A DNA stretch of 64,000 nt from Immersiella caudata (Eukaryota; Ascomycota; Sordariomycetes; Sordariales; Lasiosphaeriaceae): positions 3,534,001 through 3,598,000 of the forward strand of contig JAULSU010000003.1 in the NCBI GenBank assembly GCA_030512335.1, given 5' to 3'. Shown piece by piece: positions 43,198-54,931 of this stretch. The notes below the pieces were generated by a model. That model did no database searches, was not told the DNA's origin, and was given only the letters and a program-made list of their open reading frames with translations. Numbering within the stretch: the first letter of the stretch is position 1; each line of letters begins with the position of its first letter. The translations under genes and the position numbers were made by a program.

Positions 43198-44084
43198 GGC
43201 AATTGATTCAATTGCGGTGTCGGATATGTGCAGGTGCTCTGTCGCTTTCGGGTGGTCGCGCGCGCAGCGGTGTCGTCACGACTCGTCCCAGGCTGTTGAT
43301 AGTGGATGGCGCATAGCTCGCAGGTTGTCAACGGCGACTACCGAGCGGGCCTGTGCGCTAGGCTGTGAGGGGCGGGCCAGGGGTTTGCATTGGCGAGCCG
43401 CTGTCGATCGGCGGGTGCAACGCTATAGCGGTGCCTCGTAAGGCTCCTATCTTTATCGACCGTGGACACTCAAACCGCTATTCCGTTCAAGATACCTATT
43501 GAATGTCGGAAAATGTAACACCAAGGTTCTTCTTTGGGTGCGCTAGTTGTATGCAAGGAAATTTTATCGGGGCTAGCTGCTCAACGAAACGAATCTGGAG
43601 CGGTCAAAAGCAAACCGTAGAGCTGAAGACCTGGTCGATGCTTGAAACGTTTCGTCTCCAGACCCCTCGCCCAAGCACACAGGATCAAACACTTCGCTGC
43701 TGAACCATTCGAGGCAGTATCTTGAATCTCCGGTAATATTCTCCAACTAGCTGGGTATCCTTCATGCTGCTTCCTCAACCCGCAGCAGAGTTAACACCAC
43801 CCTCCCGAGAAGGAAAATCACAACTGGCCGCCCAGAATATGCCCAGCCGAGCCAGCCCCCCTCTGTAGAAGAATCAAACATGTGGTATCAACACAATGAA
43901 CTTTGCAACGCCGTCGTGCTTTATCTACATCCCAATCGCAACCATGGTCTCCAGTCCCGTTTCTGAGCATCTGCTTCTATCCTTTTTCGTCCCAATAAGG
44001 GTCCGTCTCGTATACGGCCCGTCCCAACAGGTAAAGGCTCGCGCCGCTCCCTCAAGTAGGTAGAATTGAAAATCTTGTGCGTAT
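43198..44084. other. Intergenic region
   Basis: About 0.9 kb between two minus-strand genes. It holds the promoter of the coiled-coil gene and the 3' flank of the next one. No feature stands out. Confidence 0.55.
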
Positions 44085-46412
44085 TTACTGCGCTTCGATG
44101 ACAAAGGTAAGTGGTGGGTCCGTCGGTGGAACGGTAAACGTGTCGCTGTCTGGTCGTGGCGTTTCTTTTGCGGGCTCGGGCTTCTCCTTCCCTTCCGCTT
44201 CTTCTTTGATGTGTTTGAGCACCAGTTCAAGATCTCCCCTCAGCCTCCGCAGTCGAGTGTTGCAGCCGGGGCAGATATTGAGATGGCATGCGCTGCATAT
44301 GTAGCATTCGGCATATCGCTCTTTGGTCCCGCACGTCCTGCAGGCAATTGGGTTGACTTTCTGCCTCGCAGCCGTCATATAGCGGTGCTGCGTTAGGCAA
44401 CGGAAGTGTTTGCTCTCCAGCGGTCGAGCGTCCATGACCTCGTTCGCCGGCAAGGGCGTGTACCAGTCCCGTGGGAAGAGTGCTGCGCCCGGATGGTCCG
44501 TCATATCCGACTCCTCGGTCTCGGCTGCACCAGGTTGGGAGTCGAGCGGCGCATCGCCATTGTTATCAACCGCGCCGGGGGCCGGAAATTTCGGTTTTAC
44601 CGTCTCATCAGATGCTGTGGAACCATTCTCGGATATTGTCCTTGTCCCGTTGGGCGCTGGACGAGGTTGCTGGTCCCTCTGCTTGAGTAATGGGTTCACA
44701 GCTCCTGCGGGCTCTTGACGACTGGTCATGGGAGACGGCCGGTACTCCTCTCCCAGCCTCGAGGTCGTCCGGGCTGGGAACTGGGCTAGGGCGCGGTTGG
44801 CCGCAGGGGACGACGGGAGACCGGGCGACCGCCCAGGAAAAGTGGGAGTGGCGGCCTTTGGCAACAAGGTCGGCGTGCTCTTAGCATGACGTACTTGGTT
44901 GGCAACCTCGCCGACAGGTTTCCGGGCCACCGAAGGCTGCGATTCCGTCGGAAGGTCCGGTGACGAGGCGGGAGAGACTGGCGACACAACCGTCTCCACA
45001 AGTGGGTTTTTTATGTCGTTCGAATCATACTCGGGCGTAGGAAGTCGTGCAACGGAGTGTGGGGGTACGATGTTGGGCAGGGACTTAATGGGCTTGACGG
45101 CGGAGGGAACCGGCCGAGGCGTCGGCAATGCAGTCTTCTCGGTTGGCCTGACTGGGCTGCCGTTCCTAGGATTCCTGCCGGTCACATCGTGGACCAAATT
45201 GGAAGCCTTCTGACCCATAGCGTCTTGTTCCGGCGCCGTTATTTGCTGACGAGAAGCTGCTGGTCGGATGTTACGTCCTGGCAGGGCAGCATTGGCGCTC
45301 CGAGGCAATGGGAGGCGGGACTTTGCAGCCGGCGAGACAGTCCCGGCTGGTTCCTGGGAGAGGGATGCAACTGGCTGTGGGCTTGCGCCGTTTGTTTCCG
45401 GCGGCGGCTGGTTTTGAGTGGAGGCGGCGGTAGAGCCGTGACTGACGGCCAACTTGAGCTCAGGAACAGCAATGTTCTTGTCAGAACGCACTGATCGTCG
45501 GCGCCAGAGCTGCTCTGGCTGCGGTGACGCGGAATTCACCAACGTGGACGGTGCTTGCGTGGCCACCGGTGACTGGCCAACTGGTTTTTGCTCGACTGGC
45601 GGTGTGTGCGATCTGTGAATAATATCTTTCAAAGGCGGAGGAGGTGGAAGTTCTTTCTTTTCTTCGGCGGTTGCTTGCACTCCGCCAAATTCTTGTTCCG
45701 GGGCATTTCGAGTTGGCGACACCCCGGAGAAACCAGTCACAGGGCCCGCCGACCTAGCACTGCTGACCTTGACCGGCTCGCCAGGCGACACGGTCGAGTA
45801 CGACTCTTTCGCACTGCTCAGCTCGTTGGTTGAGTTGGTTGACGACCTCGGCGTCGTCTCAGTCGTGTGGTTCGAGTAGGCCGACAGCAAGCTGGAGAAG
45901 GAGCCCACAGGAGACGGCTCTGCGGTTGACATCGCGGGAGCGGGGGCTGGAATCTGGATGGCTACAGGCGTAGGCGCAGGCGTCGGGGCAGGAACGGGAC
46001 GGCGAGGGATGGACATGGACGGAAGCCCGCTGAGCTTCTTCGGCAGGGGCGGAAGAGGTGAGTCCAGGGGTCTAGGACTGCTGGTGGTGGCGGCCATGTC
46101 AGACGCTTCCCTCACCAGCTGCTTGGGCGGCGGGAGGGGAGGGCCCGTCTTGATGGGGGGCAGCAGCTTCTCGCTGGCCAACGACGGCTTCGGGCTGTCC
46201 AACCTGGAAGCCGGGTAACTCGGGGCGGGCGAGCTGGGGAGTCCGATGGACAGCGGGGGAAGTTGCGGTGGCAGCGACGGCAGCGACGGAGGCAGCGATG
46301 GAAGTTTCGACTTGTTCGACTTGCTCAGCTTTCTCTCCAGGAAGGAAGGAGGGGCGGGCAGTGCCTTCGAAAAACGCGACCGCCCGGTTTTAGGGGTTTG
46401 AAGGGTCTCCAT
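44085..46412 (-). CDS. Proline-rich protein with C-terminal Cys-rich zinc-binding motif
   Basis: Single exon, 775 aa. I chose the ATG at 46412 (METLQTPKTG); the frame continues to a GTG at 46454. About 640 residues are Pro/Ser-rich and disordered, starting with PSLPPSLPSLPPQLPPLSIG-type runs and several PPPPPLKD and PPLPPPKQ motifs that could bind SH3 or profilin. The C-terminal 130 residues are conserved-looking: an LFPRDWYTPLPANEVMDARP segment, then CRTCGTKERYAEC and CSACHLNICPGC, with C691, C694, C703, C706, C709, H710, C714 and C717 as a likely two-zinc cluster. A helix LRGDLELVLKHIKEEAEGKE follows. I recognise the general form (uncharacterised filamentous-fungal protein) but no function. 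Confidence 0.78.
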   Translation of the reverse strand: METLQTPKTGRSRFSKALPAPPSFLERKLSKSNKSKLPSLPPSLPSLPPQLPPLSIGLPSSPAPSYPASRLDSPKPSLASEKLLPPIKTGPPLPPPKQLVREASDMAATTSSPRPLDSPLPPLPKKLSGLPSMSIPRRPVPAPTPAPTPVAIQIPAPAPAMSTAEPSPVGSFSSLLSAYSNHTTETTPRSSTNSTNELSSAKESYSTVSPGEPVKVSSARSAGPVTGFSGVSPTRNAPEQEFGGVQATAEEKKELPPPPPLKDIIHRSHTPPVEQKPVGQSPVATQAPSTLVNSASPQPEQLWRRRSVRSDKNIAVPELKLAVSHGSTAASTQNQPPPETNGASPQPVASLSQEPAGTVSPAAKSRLPLPRSANAALPGRNIRPAASRQQITAPEQDAMGQKASNLVHDVTGRNPRNGSPVRPTEKTALPTPRPVPSAVKPIKSLPNIVPPHSVARLPTPEYDSNDIKNPLVETVVSPVSPASSPDLPTESQPSVARKPVGEVANQVRHAKSTPTLLPKAATPTFPGRSPGLPSSPAANRALAQFPARTTSRLGEEYRPSPMTSRQEPAGAVNPLLKQRDQQPRPAPNGTRTISENGSTASDETVKPKFPAPGAVDNNGDAPLDSQPGAAETEESDMTDHPGAALFPRDWYTPLPANEVMDARPLESKHFRCLTQHRYMTAARQKVNPIACRTCGTKERYAECYICSACHLNICPGCNTRLRRLRGDLELVLKHIKEEAEGKEKPEPAKETPRPDSDTFTVPPTDPPLTFVIEAQ

Positions 46413-49238
46413 CCTGACAACCCTCGAATGAGCTTCCCCGGCTGAATGAGGCACAGCAGATATAGAAGCCGGATGCTATGGTCCAGTTTGGTGTCGATGC
46501 TGGGGCACCGGGGTGAAGGCGAGGGGAGGGGGTGGTATGATGGAGGCGGTCCTGCCTTCTGCAACCCAGTCCAAGGCTCCTTCCTCTTGTCGACGAGATT
46601 TCCGACTCCAAAGCAGACCCGCATCTACTGTCGCACGTATATTCGTCGCTGACCGGGAGGTCCTGTCTTACCCGCTGGTGGCCTGCAGGCAGCGCGCAAG
46701 ACAAGAGATAGCACAACGGTCCGGGACTGGGCGAGAGGGCACAAAAAGAGCCGATGCGTCAGTGTTGGTCTCCGCGTGTGCCGAAAGGCCGGGCAGGGCA
46801 GCATGGAGCCTGCAGCGAGCAAATGGGCAAATGGGGAGACTTTCGAGGGTATATAGCACGCGATTTGCACGGATGGTTCGGGGCAAAGAGGCAACCGGGC
46901 CTGGAGGAAGCGTTGCGACGAGCGCAAGACGGGGATTCGATTTTGACTGATGATGGCAGACAGGGCCACCCCGGCAAGGCTCAAATTAGACGATCGTCTC
47001 CGACCCCTGGTCCCCTGGGACGGCTGAAACAGGCACTGGTTAAAGGCAAGCCAAGAACAGGTTTAATGACAGGGGGCTCCGCAGAGAGCTGCCTGACTCG
47101 CCCGTCTAGTCGGATTCGCAACGCCATCACCCGTCAATCGGGGCGCGGGATGCAATCCACTTGGATCCAAGCCGCCTGTCGCGGCTTTTTCGGGACCGGC
47201 TTGGTTGAACAGCGTCAGCGCTCTCTCGTGCAGAAAACTGCTCTGCTATCGTCCTTCATGCCGTGCCCCGATACGAACTCCGTTGCCTGCGCAGCGCCTT
47301 TTACGGTGGGCTATTGCTCCGCGCTCTGGAATGCGGAGTCGTCAGCGAAGGAGCTGAGTTCCCAGCGACGAGAGGTGCCAACGCAGCCGGGCACCGGGCA
47401 TGACGTCGGCTTCGGTGTGGGCGTGCCAGACGCTGTCCTTTGCGCCGGAGACAAAAACCCCAGGCCTACACACCGAATGGGGTTTGGACTGGTGCGATCC
47501 TAGTCGTCGTGGCTTGTCGCAAATCCGGGCACCGGCGAACGTCAAGAAGGGCGCCATCGGAGCGCCGCATGAGGATCGTCCCAGGGACTCTTTCGTGAGG
47601 ATGGACTTTGTGCGACGGAGATAGGGCAGAGTCGCTCTGCTAACACCCGGATCCAGGCGCGCATCAATCACGCTGAGACCCCTGAAGTCCGCGTAACCCC
47701 CGCTGGGCAGGGTCTACCCTCATCGATCCGGACGCTCAACCAGGAGAACGGTCGTCTCGAGTTCCAAAAACCCAGGTTCCGGGCATCTTGGGTCGTAGTA
47801 TGAACCTTTATCTCGAAGTGGTCCGCTTCAAGTCAGGTTAAAGAAAAAGAAGGAAAAGGTTGGAAGTTAGTTTGAGTTGCGTATCCACAACCCGCAAGCC
47901 GTGGCTGGGTTCTTCCCACTTCCCGTCCTGCCCGTCCTGCGGCCAACGAACGCCATGCCGCTCCGGGCCAAGAACAAATCTCGCAAGATTCCTCCGGTCG
48001 GCGCCTCGTTCTGCATGCTGAAAGGTCGGCAGAGGAACAACTAGACGACGCTTGACCGAGATCGACAGCAAGAACTTGAGATGGATGGCGGGAGTCGATG
48101 ACTTTGGTTCGCATGGCACGCATGGAAACCAAACCAAAGACAACCCAGAAAACCAGATGAGGTGCGTGCCCGCTGTCGATCTTATCGATAATAGACCCAG
48201 ATTGCGGTTGACAAAGTCCTGCCGTGCGGCCTTCTCGACGCATCGAAGCGCGTCTCCAGTCGCACACTCATCCAACTCGCAAATGCAGCCCCTCTGAGTC
48301 CGCTGCGGTGCTCTGTCCGAACCTGCGCTGGCTGGCACTGGGTGCACTGTGCAGTTTGTTGGTACTCCTCTCACGAAGAACGAGAAGCAACCGACGGCAT
48401 GACGGATGGTTTGGCGCCTCTTTTCTCCTGGCCGCGTGGTTGGTTGCGGAGATTGAAGACGCCCGCGTCGCAGGAATCTCCAAACTGGAAGACCCCCCCA
48501 CCATTCGCCAACACGCCACCAACTTAATTAACCCCCAATGCGACCGCGTTCCCGCGCTTGCACACCCGAGCAATATGGGTGTACGTCGGCGAGCAGCGTT
48601 CCTTGCAGCGAATTCGATGTGCCGGCAGGACGGGATTTTCCAGCGCAGCACTGTCCAATGTGCTGCGCTTTCGAGCCGTGTCTATCGCGGACTCGGCGAG
48701 GTTCGCCTGACTGGCTGCATTGTACCTTAATATACGCGTCCTCTCAACATCAGCGACGCATTCTTACCTGGACGTGTTATTGATTATCGAGCAAACACGG
48801 TCAGATCGCCACCGGAGGCCTGCGGGTCCCTAGCAACCAGCGATCACTGACGGGGCTCTTGTTTACTTTGGGCGGCGCATTCAGGGGTCGGGACAGGGGA
48901 AATCTCCCGAGCGCCACAAGCGCAACCACACCACTTCATGTGCAAGCGCAAGTAAGGCTTAGCAGCACGCACGCAGCGCTACGATTTCGCCTGAGCCATG
49001 ACTATCGAGGCGTGGCTGGCCACCTCGTAAAATTAGCTTGATCTCCTTTAGTCTCCTCGCACCGCATGCCAGCCACTGCAGCTTGCCTCCGAGCGACATC
49101 CAATGGGTGCTTTGAGACACGATCAGAGGCTCGCGATGGCTCGCGCGTTTGGGCCAAGTGGTGCTATAAGCGCACATTCTCATCTCGCATGCTGTGCTTC
49201 GGTCGGGACGTGGACGAGATTCGAGTCGGTCAGCAAAG
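46413..49238. other. Intergenic region
   Basis: 2.8 kb containing the promoter of the Pro-rich gene (minus-strand direction) and the upstream region of the GH76 relic. ORFs up to 249 codons (46754-47503, +) lack domains and are read as chance frames in GC-rich DNA. No RNA gene was recognised. Confidence 0.5.
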
Positions 49239-50597
49239 ATGAAGGCCGCGAGTGTCACCAGTGTGGTCGCCGTAGCGGCTATCTGCTTCACTTCTCGTAC
49301 GCTTGCTGGTCTGGTTCGTGGATACCAATACCGCCGAACAAGAGGTGATGCGCTAGACTACAGCGAGGCTGCCGAGTCTGCCATTGATGCTATGAACCAG
49401 TTCTACTACGATGAAGATCAAGGTCGGTGGTCTCCCGATGTTGCATGGTGGCTGAGCGGTTTCGCCCTGCAGGACATTCTGGACTTCATGCACAAGACCG
49501 GATCTCGGAAGTATCTGCGGCAAGCCCGGCACATCATCGACCTCCAGAAGGCAGTCCTCCCGTGGTGGCCTCAAGGGGAGGGAAACTTCCGCGCTGATTC
49601 AACCGATGACATGGGATGGTGGTACATATCCACCTCCGACTTCTGGCTACACTTCTCCCCACAACGGTGACAGCAGCCACGTTAACGCCTCCGATACCTT
49701 AGGGCCCTCACCCTGCTTGGCATGTTCGACATTACAGGCGACCACACCTTCCTGAACATCTCCATCCAGGACGAGGCCTACATGCGCTAATACTGGACAA
49801 CCGACGATTGCAACGGCGGCATGCTCCAAGACATCCGCCACATGTCCTACAAAAACGCCATATCCAACCAGCTCTACATGCTCTTCACCGCCTCCTTGCA
49901 AACCGCATACCCGACGACAAGTCCTACCTCTCCAAAGCCCTCGCTACCTGGGACTGGCTCCACGCCTCCGGCATGCTCAACCCTAGCCACCTCTTCAATG
50001 ACGGCCTGGCCAAAACCAACGGCGGGATCTGCTACAACAATAAACTTCCCACCTGGACCTACAACCAAGGCGTCATCCTCGGCGCTCTCACGGGTATTTC
50101 CCCTCTTCCGCCGTGTCACCTCTGACCTCCACCTAACCCAACACCCACAGAACTCTTCCAAGCCACAAAAAATCACACCTACCTCACCACCGCCACCGCT
50201 ATCGCTTCCGCCGTTTTATCCTCCCCCTCCCTCTCCCCGTCGTCCATCCTCACCGAGCCATGCGAGTGGATGGATGAGGGGTGCAACAACGACCAGGAGA
50301 TCTTCAAGGGGGTATTTGCAAAGCATCTTGCAGCGCTCAGCGCAGTGCTGGAGGGGGATCCTTATAGGGAGTACCTGGAAGGGAATGCAAAGAGTGCGAT
50401 GGCTAAAGCCAAAGGGGAGGGAGGGTTGTTTGATCTTGAGTGGAAGGGCCCGTTTAGGAACGGGAGTTTATGGAGGCAAGGGAGTGGTAAGTACTTTTTC
50501 AGTGGCTTTGGTTTTTTGTGTTGAGATAAGGATAGTGAATCGTGTGTGTTGACGGTTTGGGGTTGTAGTGGTGGGGCTGTTTGTCGGGTTGATATAG
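49239..50597 (+). pseudogene. GH76 alpha-1,6-mannanase-like gene, disrupted
   Basis: Reconstructable exons are 49239-49621, 49703-50093, 50151-50486 and 50569-50597 (about 380 codons). The three introns all have good signals, so the gene structure is preserved. The N-terminus MKAASVTSVVAVAAICFTSR looks like a secretion signal. GH76 features are STDDMGWWAL with the Asp-Asp pair, YMR.YWTTDDCNGGM, YKNAISNQLYMLFTAS, CYNNKLPTWTYNQGVILGAL, ILTEPCE and NNDQEIFKGVFAKHL. Two lesions are seen. TAA at 49789-49791 stands where the family has Gln (MRQYW), explainable as CAA to TAA at CpA. A one-base loss near 49891-49896 separates FTAS from LANRIPDDKS. GH76 enzymes act on fungal or yeast alpha-1,6-mannan at the cell wall. 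Either a recent pseudogene or, less likely, two assembly errors. Confidence 0.82.
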
Positions 50598-51778
50598 GGG
50601 GTGGGGGTGGAGATATAGCAGGGGTTTTGTATGGGGGAGGCGAAGTGAATAGATGGTGTAAGGGTTCTGTACTGTGCTGAGCTAGCAGGCTGGACTTGGT
50701 TTGGAGATATTAAAGGTTTTGTTTACAGGACTAATTCATATACACGAGTTGCAACCTACCTGGTGGCCTTCATCCCCGCTCGCGCCAAGGTAGTCATCGA
50801 TTTTCCCCAGGAACTGGATTGGGGGGGGAGGCTGGCATTCTTGCCTGGCCAGCATTGTCCCAGGCCTTGATGAGTAGGTACTATCTTCTTGAGTGCTGAA
50901 GAAGCCCTCCGCGAGGTTAGAAAGAGGGCTGCATCCTGATGCTGAACCATTGTGAAACATCGAGCATATCCTATTCCTGTAGCCATACGCTACCTTGCGG
51001 ATACGCTGTCGCCAAGTCCAACCTGCCTCGCCCCAGGAAGAAGACGCTCCCTGTTGAAATAGCCCCGAGTCAATGGCGAGTGTACTTGTATTGCGGATCA
51101 AAGGAGGGAAAACGTCCCAGCTTCTGAGACACTTTCATACCGAGTAGTAGCTCAACGAGGTGGTCCCTCAATCTTGTGGCATACTCAGTGCTTGGTTTTT
51201 CGTACAACCTAAGTGGCATGGAACTGTCAGTAGACATTGTTGAAAAGACCATGCTCCCGACTGAGTGTCAAACTATCGGATTGCCTCTCCATACTGGCCT
51301 CGGCTCTTCTGACTTGGTCGCAAACTGAGATATTGGGGAAATGCGAGATACCTGGCCCTTGTTGGTTGAGAGCTGAGTACCGGATATCGAGGGGCTGTAT
51401 AAAACCAAGCAATACTGGCGGTAGGGAGATTTCAATCATGTTGGTCAGTGTTTTGGCCTTAATAAGAATGTTTGGGAGGATGAGCAAGCGGGATATCGAA
51501 TTCGTAAAAGGATAAAATAAGTCAGAATGGTCTTTGCCCATCAGGTCCCCGCTGAGATCCCGGCCGTAGACGGCGGCCAACCAGTGTTTGTAATATTGTT
51601 TTCTCTTGTCCCACTCTCACCGTGGGAAAAGCGGCCCAACTGTTAACGCTGCCAATAAGTCATCACTTCTTGTCCCTCCCAGTTCCGGCCTGCCCCTCAA
51701 AATCCTCACATCGCTGGAAGCCGCATTGGAGGCTTCGCAAAATCACATTAGCTGTATATCGCTAGTCTGTGTTCTTCC
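50598..51778. other. Intergenic with protein-like minus-strand fragments
   Basis: No firm gene. Minus-strand frames at about 51227-51620 (with WDKRKQYYKHWLAAVYGRDL), 51070-51252 and 50736-51101 have protein-like composition and lie end to end, which may reflect a decayed or intron-rich unrecognised gene. I cannot assemble a model. Confidence 0.35.
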
Positions 51779-52564
51779 CTACAAGCTAAAAGGCCTCTTC
51801 GGATAGCTAACTCCCTCGACAGCAGGATTGTCTACAAACCAGCTGCAGCGGTCGCCTGTCCCCTCATTGACCAACGCGCATGGCAAGCCGTTGCCCTGCT
51901 CGAATATCTCCTTCATGATCTCCTTCTTGCCACCTCCCGTCGCTACGAACGCGACGCGCACCGCGTGATTGACTACAGGGAGAGTGAGAGTAATGCGCTT
52001 CGGGGGGGGCTTGGGAGAGTCCTCGATGGGAGCAACCCAGGCGGTCGTCTCACGTAGGAGTTCGTGGCCGGGAAAGAGCGAGCAAGTGTGTCCGTCGGGT
52101 CCGCAGCCGAGCAGGAGGAGGTCAAAAATCGGGAGCTTGACCGAGTCGCGGCTGGCGAAGGAGCGCACAAGCACCTGTTCGTATTGATCTGCGAGTTCTT
52201 GGGTGTCTTCAAGTTGTGTGGGATCGATGGTGTGCACCGTGGGCTGTGGCGTGCTGGCCGAGAGCTTATCGAGCAGCTCAGCCTTGAGGAGGGCGTAGTT
52301 GGAGTCGGCGTGGTCAAGCGGAACAGCTCGCTCGTCGGCAAAGAATATCTCCCACTTATCCCACTTCACTTGGTCGGCCTCGCCCTTAGGTGGCGCGAGG
52401 AGGGCCTGCGCGAGGGTCTTGGGCAGGGACCCTCCCGACACCGCGACCTTGAAGACGCCATGCCTCTGGAGCCCAGCGTCCTGGCAGGAGATCACGTAGG
52501 CACGGAGAGCCGGGGCAAGAGAAGCGGTGCCCGGGAAGGCGTAGAGATTGGCTTGTTTCCCCAT
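51779..52564 (-). CDS. 6-phosphogluconolactonase (Sol/DevB family)
   Basis: Single exon, 261 aa, with an ATG at 52564. It hydrolyses 6-phosphogluconolactone to 6-phosphogluconate, the second step of the oxidative pentose-phosphate pathway in the cytosol, and so supports NADPH supply. Family motifs are the phosphate-binding VAVSGGSLPKTLAQAL, the signature FFADERAVPLDHADSNYALL, and GCGPDGHTCSLFPGH; the C-terminal LPVVNHAVRVAFVATGGGKK segment also fits. Length matches fungal Sol3/Sol4-type enzymes (about 250-270 aa). No targeting signal is seen. Confidence 0.95.
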   Translation of the reverse strand: MGKQANLYAFPGTASLAPALRAYVISCQDAGLQRHGVFKVAVSGGSLPKTLAQALLAPPKGEADQVKWDKWEIFFADERAVPLDHADSNYALLKAELLDKLSASTPQPTVHTIDPTQLEDTQELADQYEQVLVRSFASRDSVKLPIFDLLLLGCGPDGHTCSLFPGHELLRETTAWVAPIEDSPKPPPKRITLTLPVVNHAVRVAFVATGGGKKEIMKEIFEQGNGLPCALVNEGTGDRCSWFVDNPAVEGVSYPKRPFSL

Positions 52565-54931
52565 GATTGGTATGTTGTGTGCGTGGTTGTTGGGTGGATG
52601 GCGGGGTACGTTGGCGCTCGTTGGTGGTGCTTGGTCGAGCTGCGCTTGCGGCGGTACACGGATAGGGTCGCGGCGAGGCTCCGAAGTAGGGTGTAGTATT
52701 TGAGTCGAGCGGGAGATAAATCGAGAGCCGAATGCGCTCCCAGTTGTGAAAAGTCTCGGCGGGATGTGGAATCTTGTGCCGCAGACGAGCCGTTTGAGCT
52801 ACGTGGTAAGCTCCAGTGGCAGGATGTGGTTCCGAGTAACTGCACAACCGGGCGAGGCGGACTGATAAGATAGACGAGTAGGTAGCTATGATATGATGGA
52901 CAGCCGTTTCGGTTTCAGAAAGTGGTGAGTTTCAAGCGCGATTTTGTGGCTGTCATTTTTTTTGTTGGAGGGGTAGCAGCTGAGTGGGCAGGGCCACTTA
53001 TCGGCGAACCAAGAAGCAGCGACAGTCCATTCGACAAGAAACGTCGAGGACTTACTAAGGGCAGAAATGTTGCCTTACTGGAGGGCAGTGTTGAGATGGC
53101 GAAAGTTAACTGGAATGTCCCGGTAGGTATCCAAGTTTCAATTGTGAGGGTTCATCGCTTCTAACAGACCCCAGTGGGCTCCTGGGCTTTGATCTGGCCG
53201 AAGATAAAGGACGGCAGGAGCGATCCAAGACGCACCGTAACGGTGCAATCAGAGAGATGGCGTTGCAAGTGGTAGATTCATTTTCAAGGACGATGTAGAG
53301 GTAGAATACGAAGCTGCTCGTCTTGGTGCTCTCGCAACGACGAAAGCAGGTCCGGAGCCCCACCTCTCAATAATCGTCTGATTCAGACCCCGCGCGGCTG
53401 ATGAAAATGTACCACTTTCGTCGATCTCGCCGCTTGGGGCCCGCGTTCCGCACGGTTCACAACATCATCAGAGTGACGAGTGTTCCAGGGTTTTGGGTTC
53501 GAGTTCCAGTAGTGCCCGCAAGGTCGATCCCCACGAGACACCCTTCGCCGTTTAAGCTGTAATAAGCAACCGACATAGATAGGCCAACATAGATGGGTGT
53601 GTTGTCGGGCGAGGGATTGACGAAAATATGCACCTGCCTTGGCCACGGAACGCCTCTCCAGCCCAGTTGTTTTCATGGCCCGGCAGACACTACTCAAATC
53701 AAGAAGTGAGCTCGTCTAGACCACAAGCGCATCCGCCGAGATGGGACATGAAGATGGGGAACTCGAGAATCCCATCTTGTTGACCCTGTCTCTCTAATGC
53801 ATCCCCACCCACCATACCTCGCCCTAACATCGAAGGGAGCGTGCCGCCACACACAGGTAGGTAGGTACCACGCGCAGCTTCCGAGGGTTCCGCTGCTAGA
53901 GTAGACAATACTCACACGATACTCACTCGCAGGGGTACAGTTCCTGGCTGTTGACCTGCTCCTCGAGCCGAATTCTTGGAGGCTCCATAAAACGACTATC
54001 ATCTCCAAACTGGGCAGAAGTGACGGTGAAATCGTACGATAGAGACCGCAGAAACATCCTTATAGAGGTGCCTAGGGTACGGCACATCACCACCAACCGG
54101 ACGGGCTCCCAGTTGACCTGAGCGTCAACGATATCGCCCAGAGGCGGTGCTGCCAAGGGTGGTCAACTGCTCCCCACCTCCCTGGATATGAACAGCCCGA
54201 AGATTGCGTGCTTTGGCGGAACCTGGATGACCAGGGAAAAGGGCGTCCCCTGGAGAGCTGCCGTCGTGAAGCACACATGTGCATTACTGTGTATGGTCTG
54301 GAATGGCAGCCTAAACTTTATGGTTTGAGGAAAGAAGCGATTGCGTCATGGAGCGTCAACAAGGGTCGCGAGAAATTTTGGAGGGGTGAGTGAGGGGTGA
54401 GTGAGGGGTGAGAGAGGGGTGAAAGATCCTTGGGCGACTAAGGCAACTGAATCAATGCCCACCGTCGGCCAACTGCAGGGACGCTGCGCTGCTGGACCCT
54501 GAATAGAATCGGGTCCTGTCTTGATACTCCGAATTGCCTACCGAGCTTCTCTTTTTACTTAATATCTCTCGCTTGGATGCATCACGATACCTAGCAGCCC
54601 CCCAGCCCACGTACCAGCGCTCCAGGCATCCTCGAGTGTGTGCTGTGATCTGCATGGGCCATCACGGCTGGCGACTGCGCTTCCGTTGCGCTGTCGTTTA
54701 CCCGCCAATCCGGCTGAGGTACTCCGTAGGGGGCGGCGGTGAATGCCACTCTGACTGGCTTAGGCTGGGGTAGTCTCGCAGCGATTTCGGCCAGCTGCCG
54801 TGTCAACACCTCTTTCCCGCCCAGAACCTGCTGGCAACCTCGACTGGACAGGAGTTCAGGCGTTTTTCTTTGTTTCCAACCCCCCTCGTTTGTACATCTC
54901 TTTTGAGAATTCTGAATCTGGTAATTTTCCC
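52565..54931. other. Intergenic region, divergent upstream sequences
   Basis: About 2.4 kb between the divergent start codons of the lactonase (-) and the Pho13-like phosphatase (+). An 11 bp tandem repeat lies at 54381-54424. A minus-strand frame at 53923-54156 is protein-like and ends at a GTGAGT donor, but I cannot place it in a gene. Confidence 0.45.
54381..54424. repeat. 11 bp tandem repeat, four copies
   Basis: The unit GAGGGGTGAGT is repeated four times; the last two copies end GAGA and GAAA instead of GAGT. It lies about 500 bp upstream of the Pho13-like start codon. Confidence 0.85.

Noticed and set aside
42584..43441. 285-codon plus-strand ORF opposite the coiled-coil gene
   Set aside because: It is antisense to the Ser/Thr/Pro-rich coding sequence at 41707-43197, shows the usual Val/Gly/Arg shadow composition and has no domain.
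46754..47503. 249-codon plus-strand ORF
   Set aside because: It lies in GC-rich intergenic DNA, shows random composition and has no splice sites or domain.
50736..51620. Minus-strand protein-like frames between GH76 and 6-phosphogluconolactonase
   Set aside because: Composition is suggestive, but the plus strand is equally open, no family is recognised and I could not join the pieces by credible introns.
53445..53516. tRNA-like 3' half (TTGGGTTCGAGTTCCAG resembling a T-arm, with a possible acceptor end)
   Set aside because: The T-arm pairs only with wobble, and I cannot find a matching 5' acceptor strand, D-arm or A box upstream.
53923..54156. Minus-strand 77-codon frame ending at a GTGAGT donor
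   Set aside because: There is no ATG, no downstream exon that continues it and no recognisable family.
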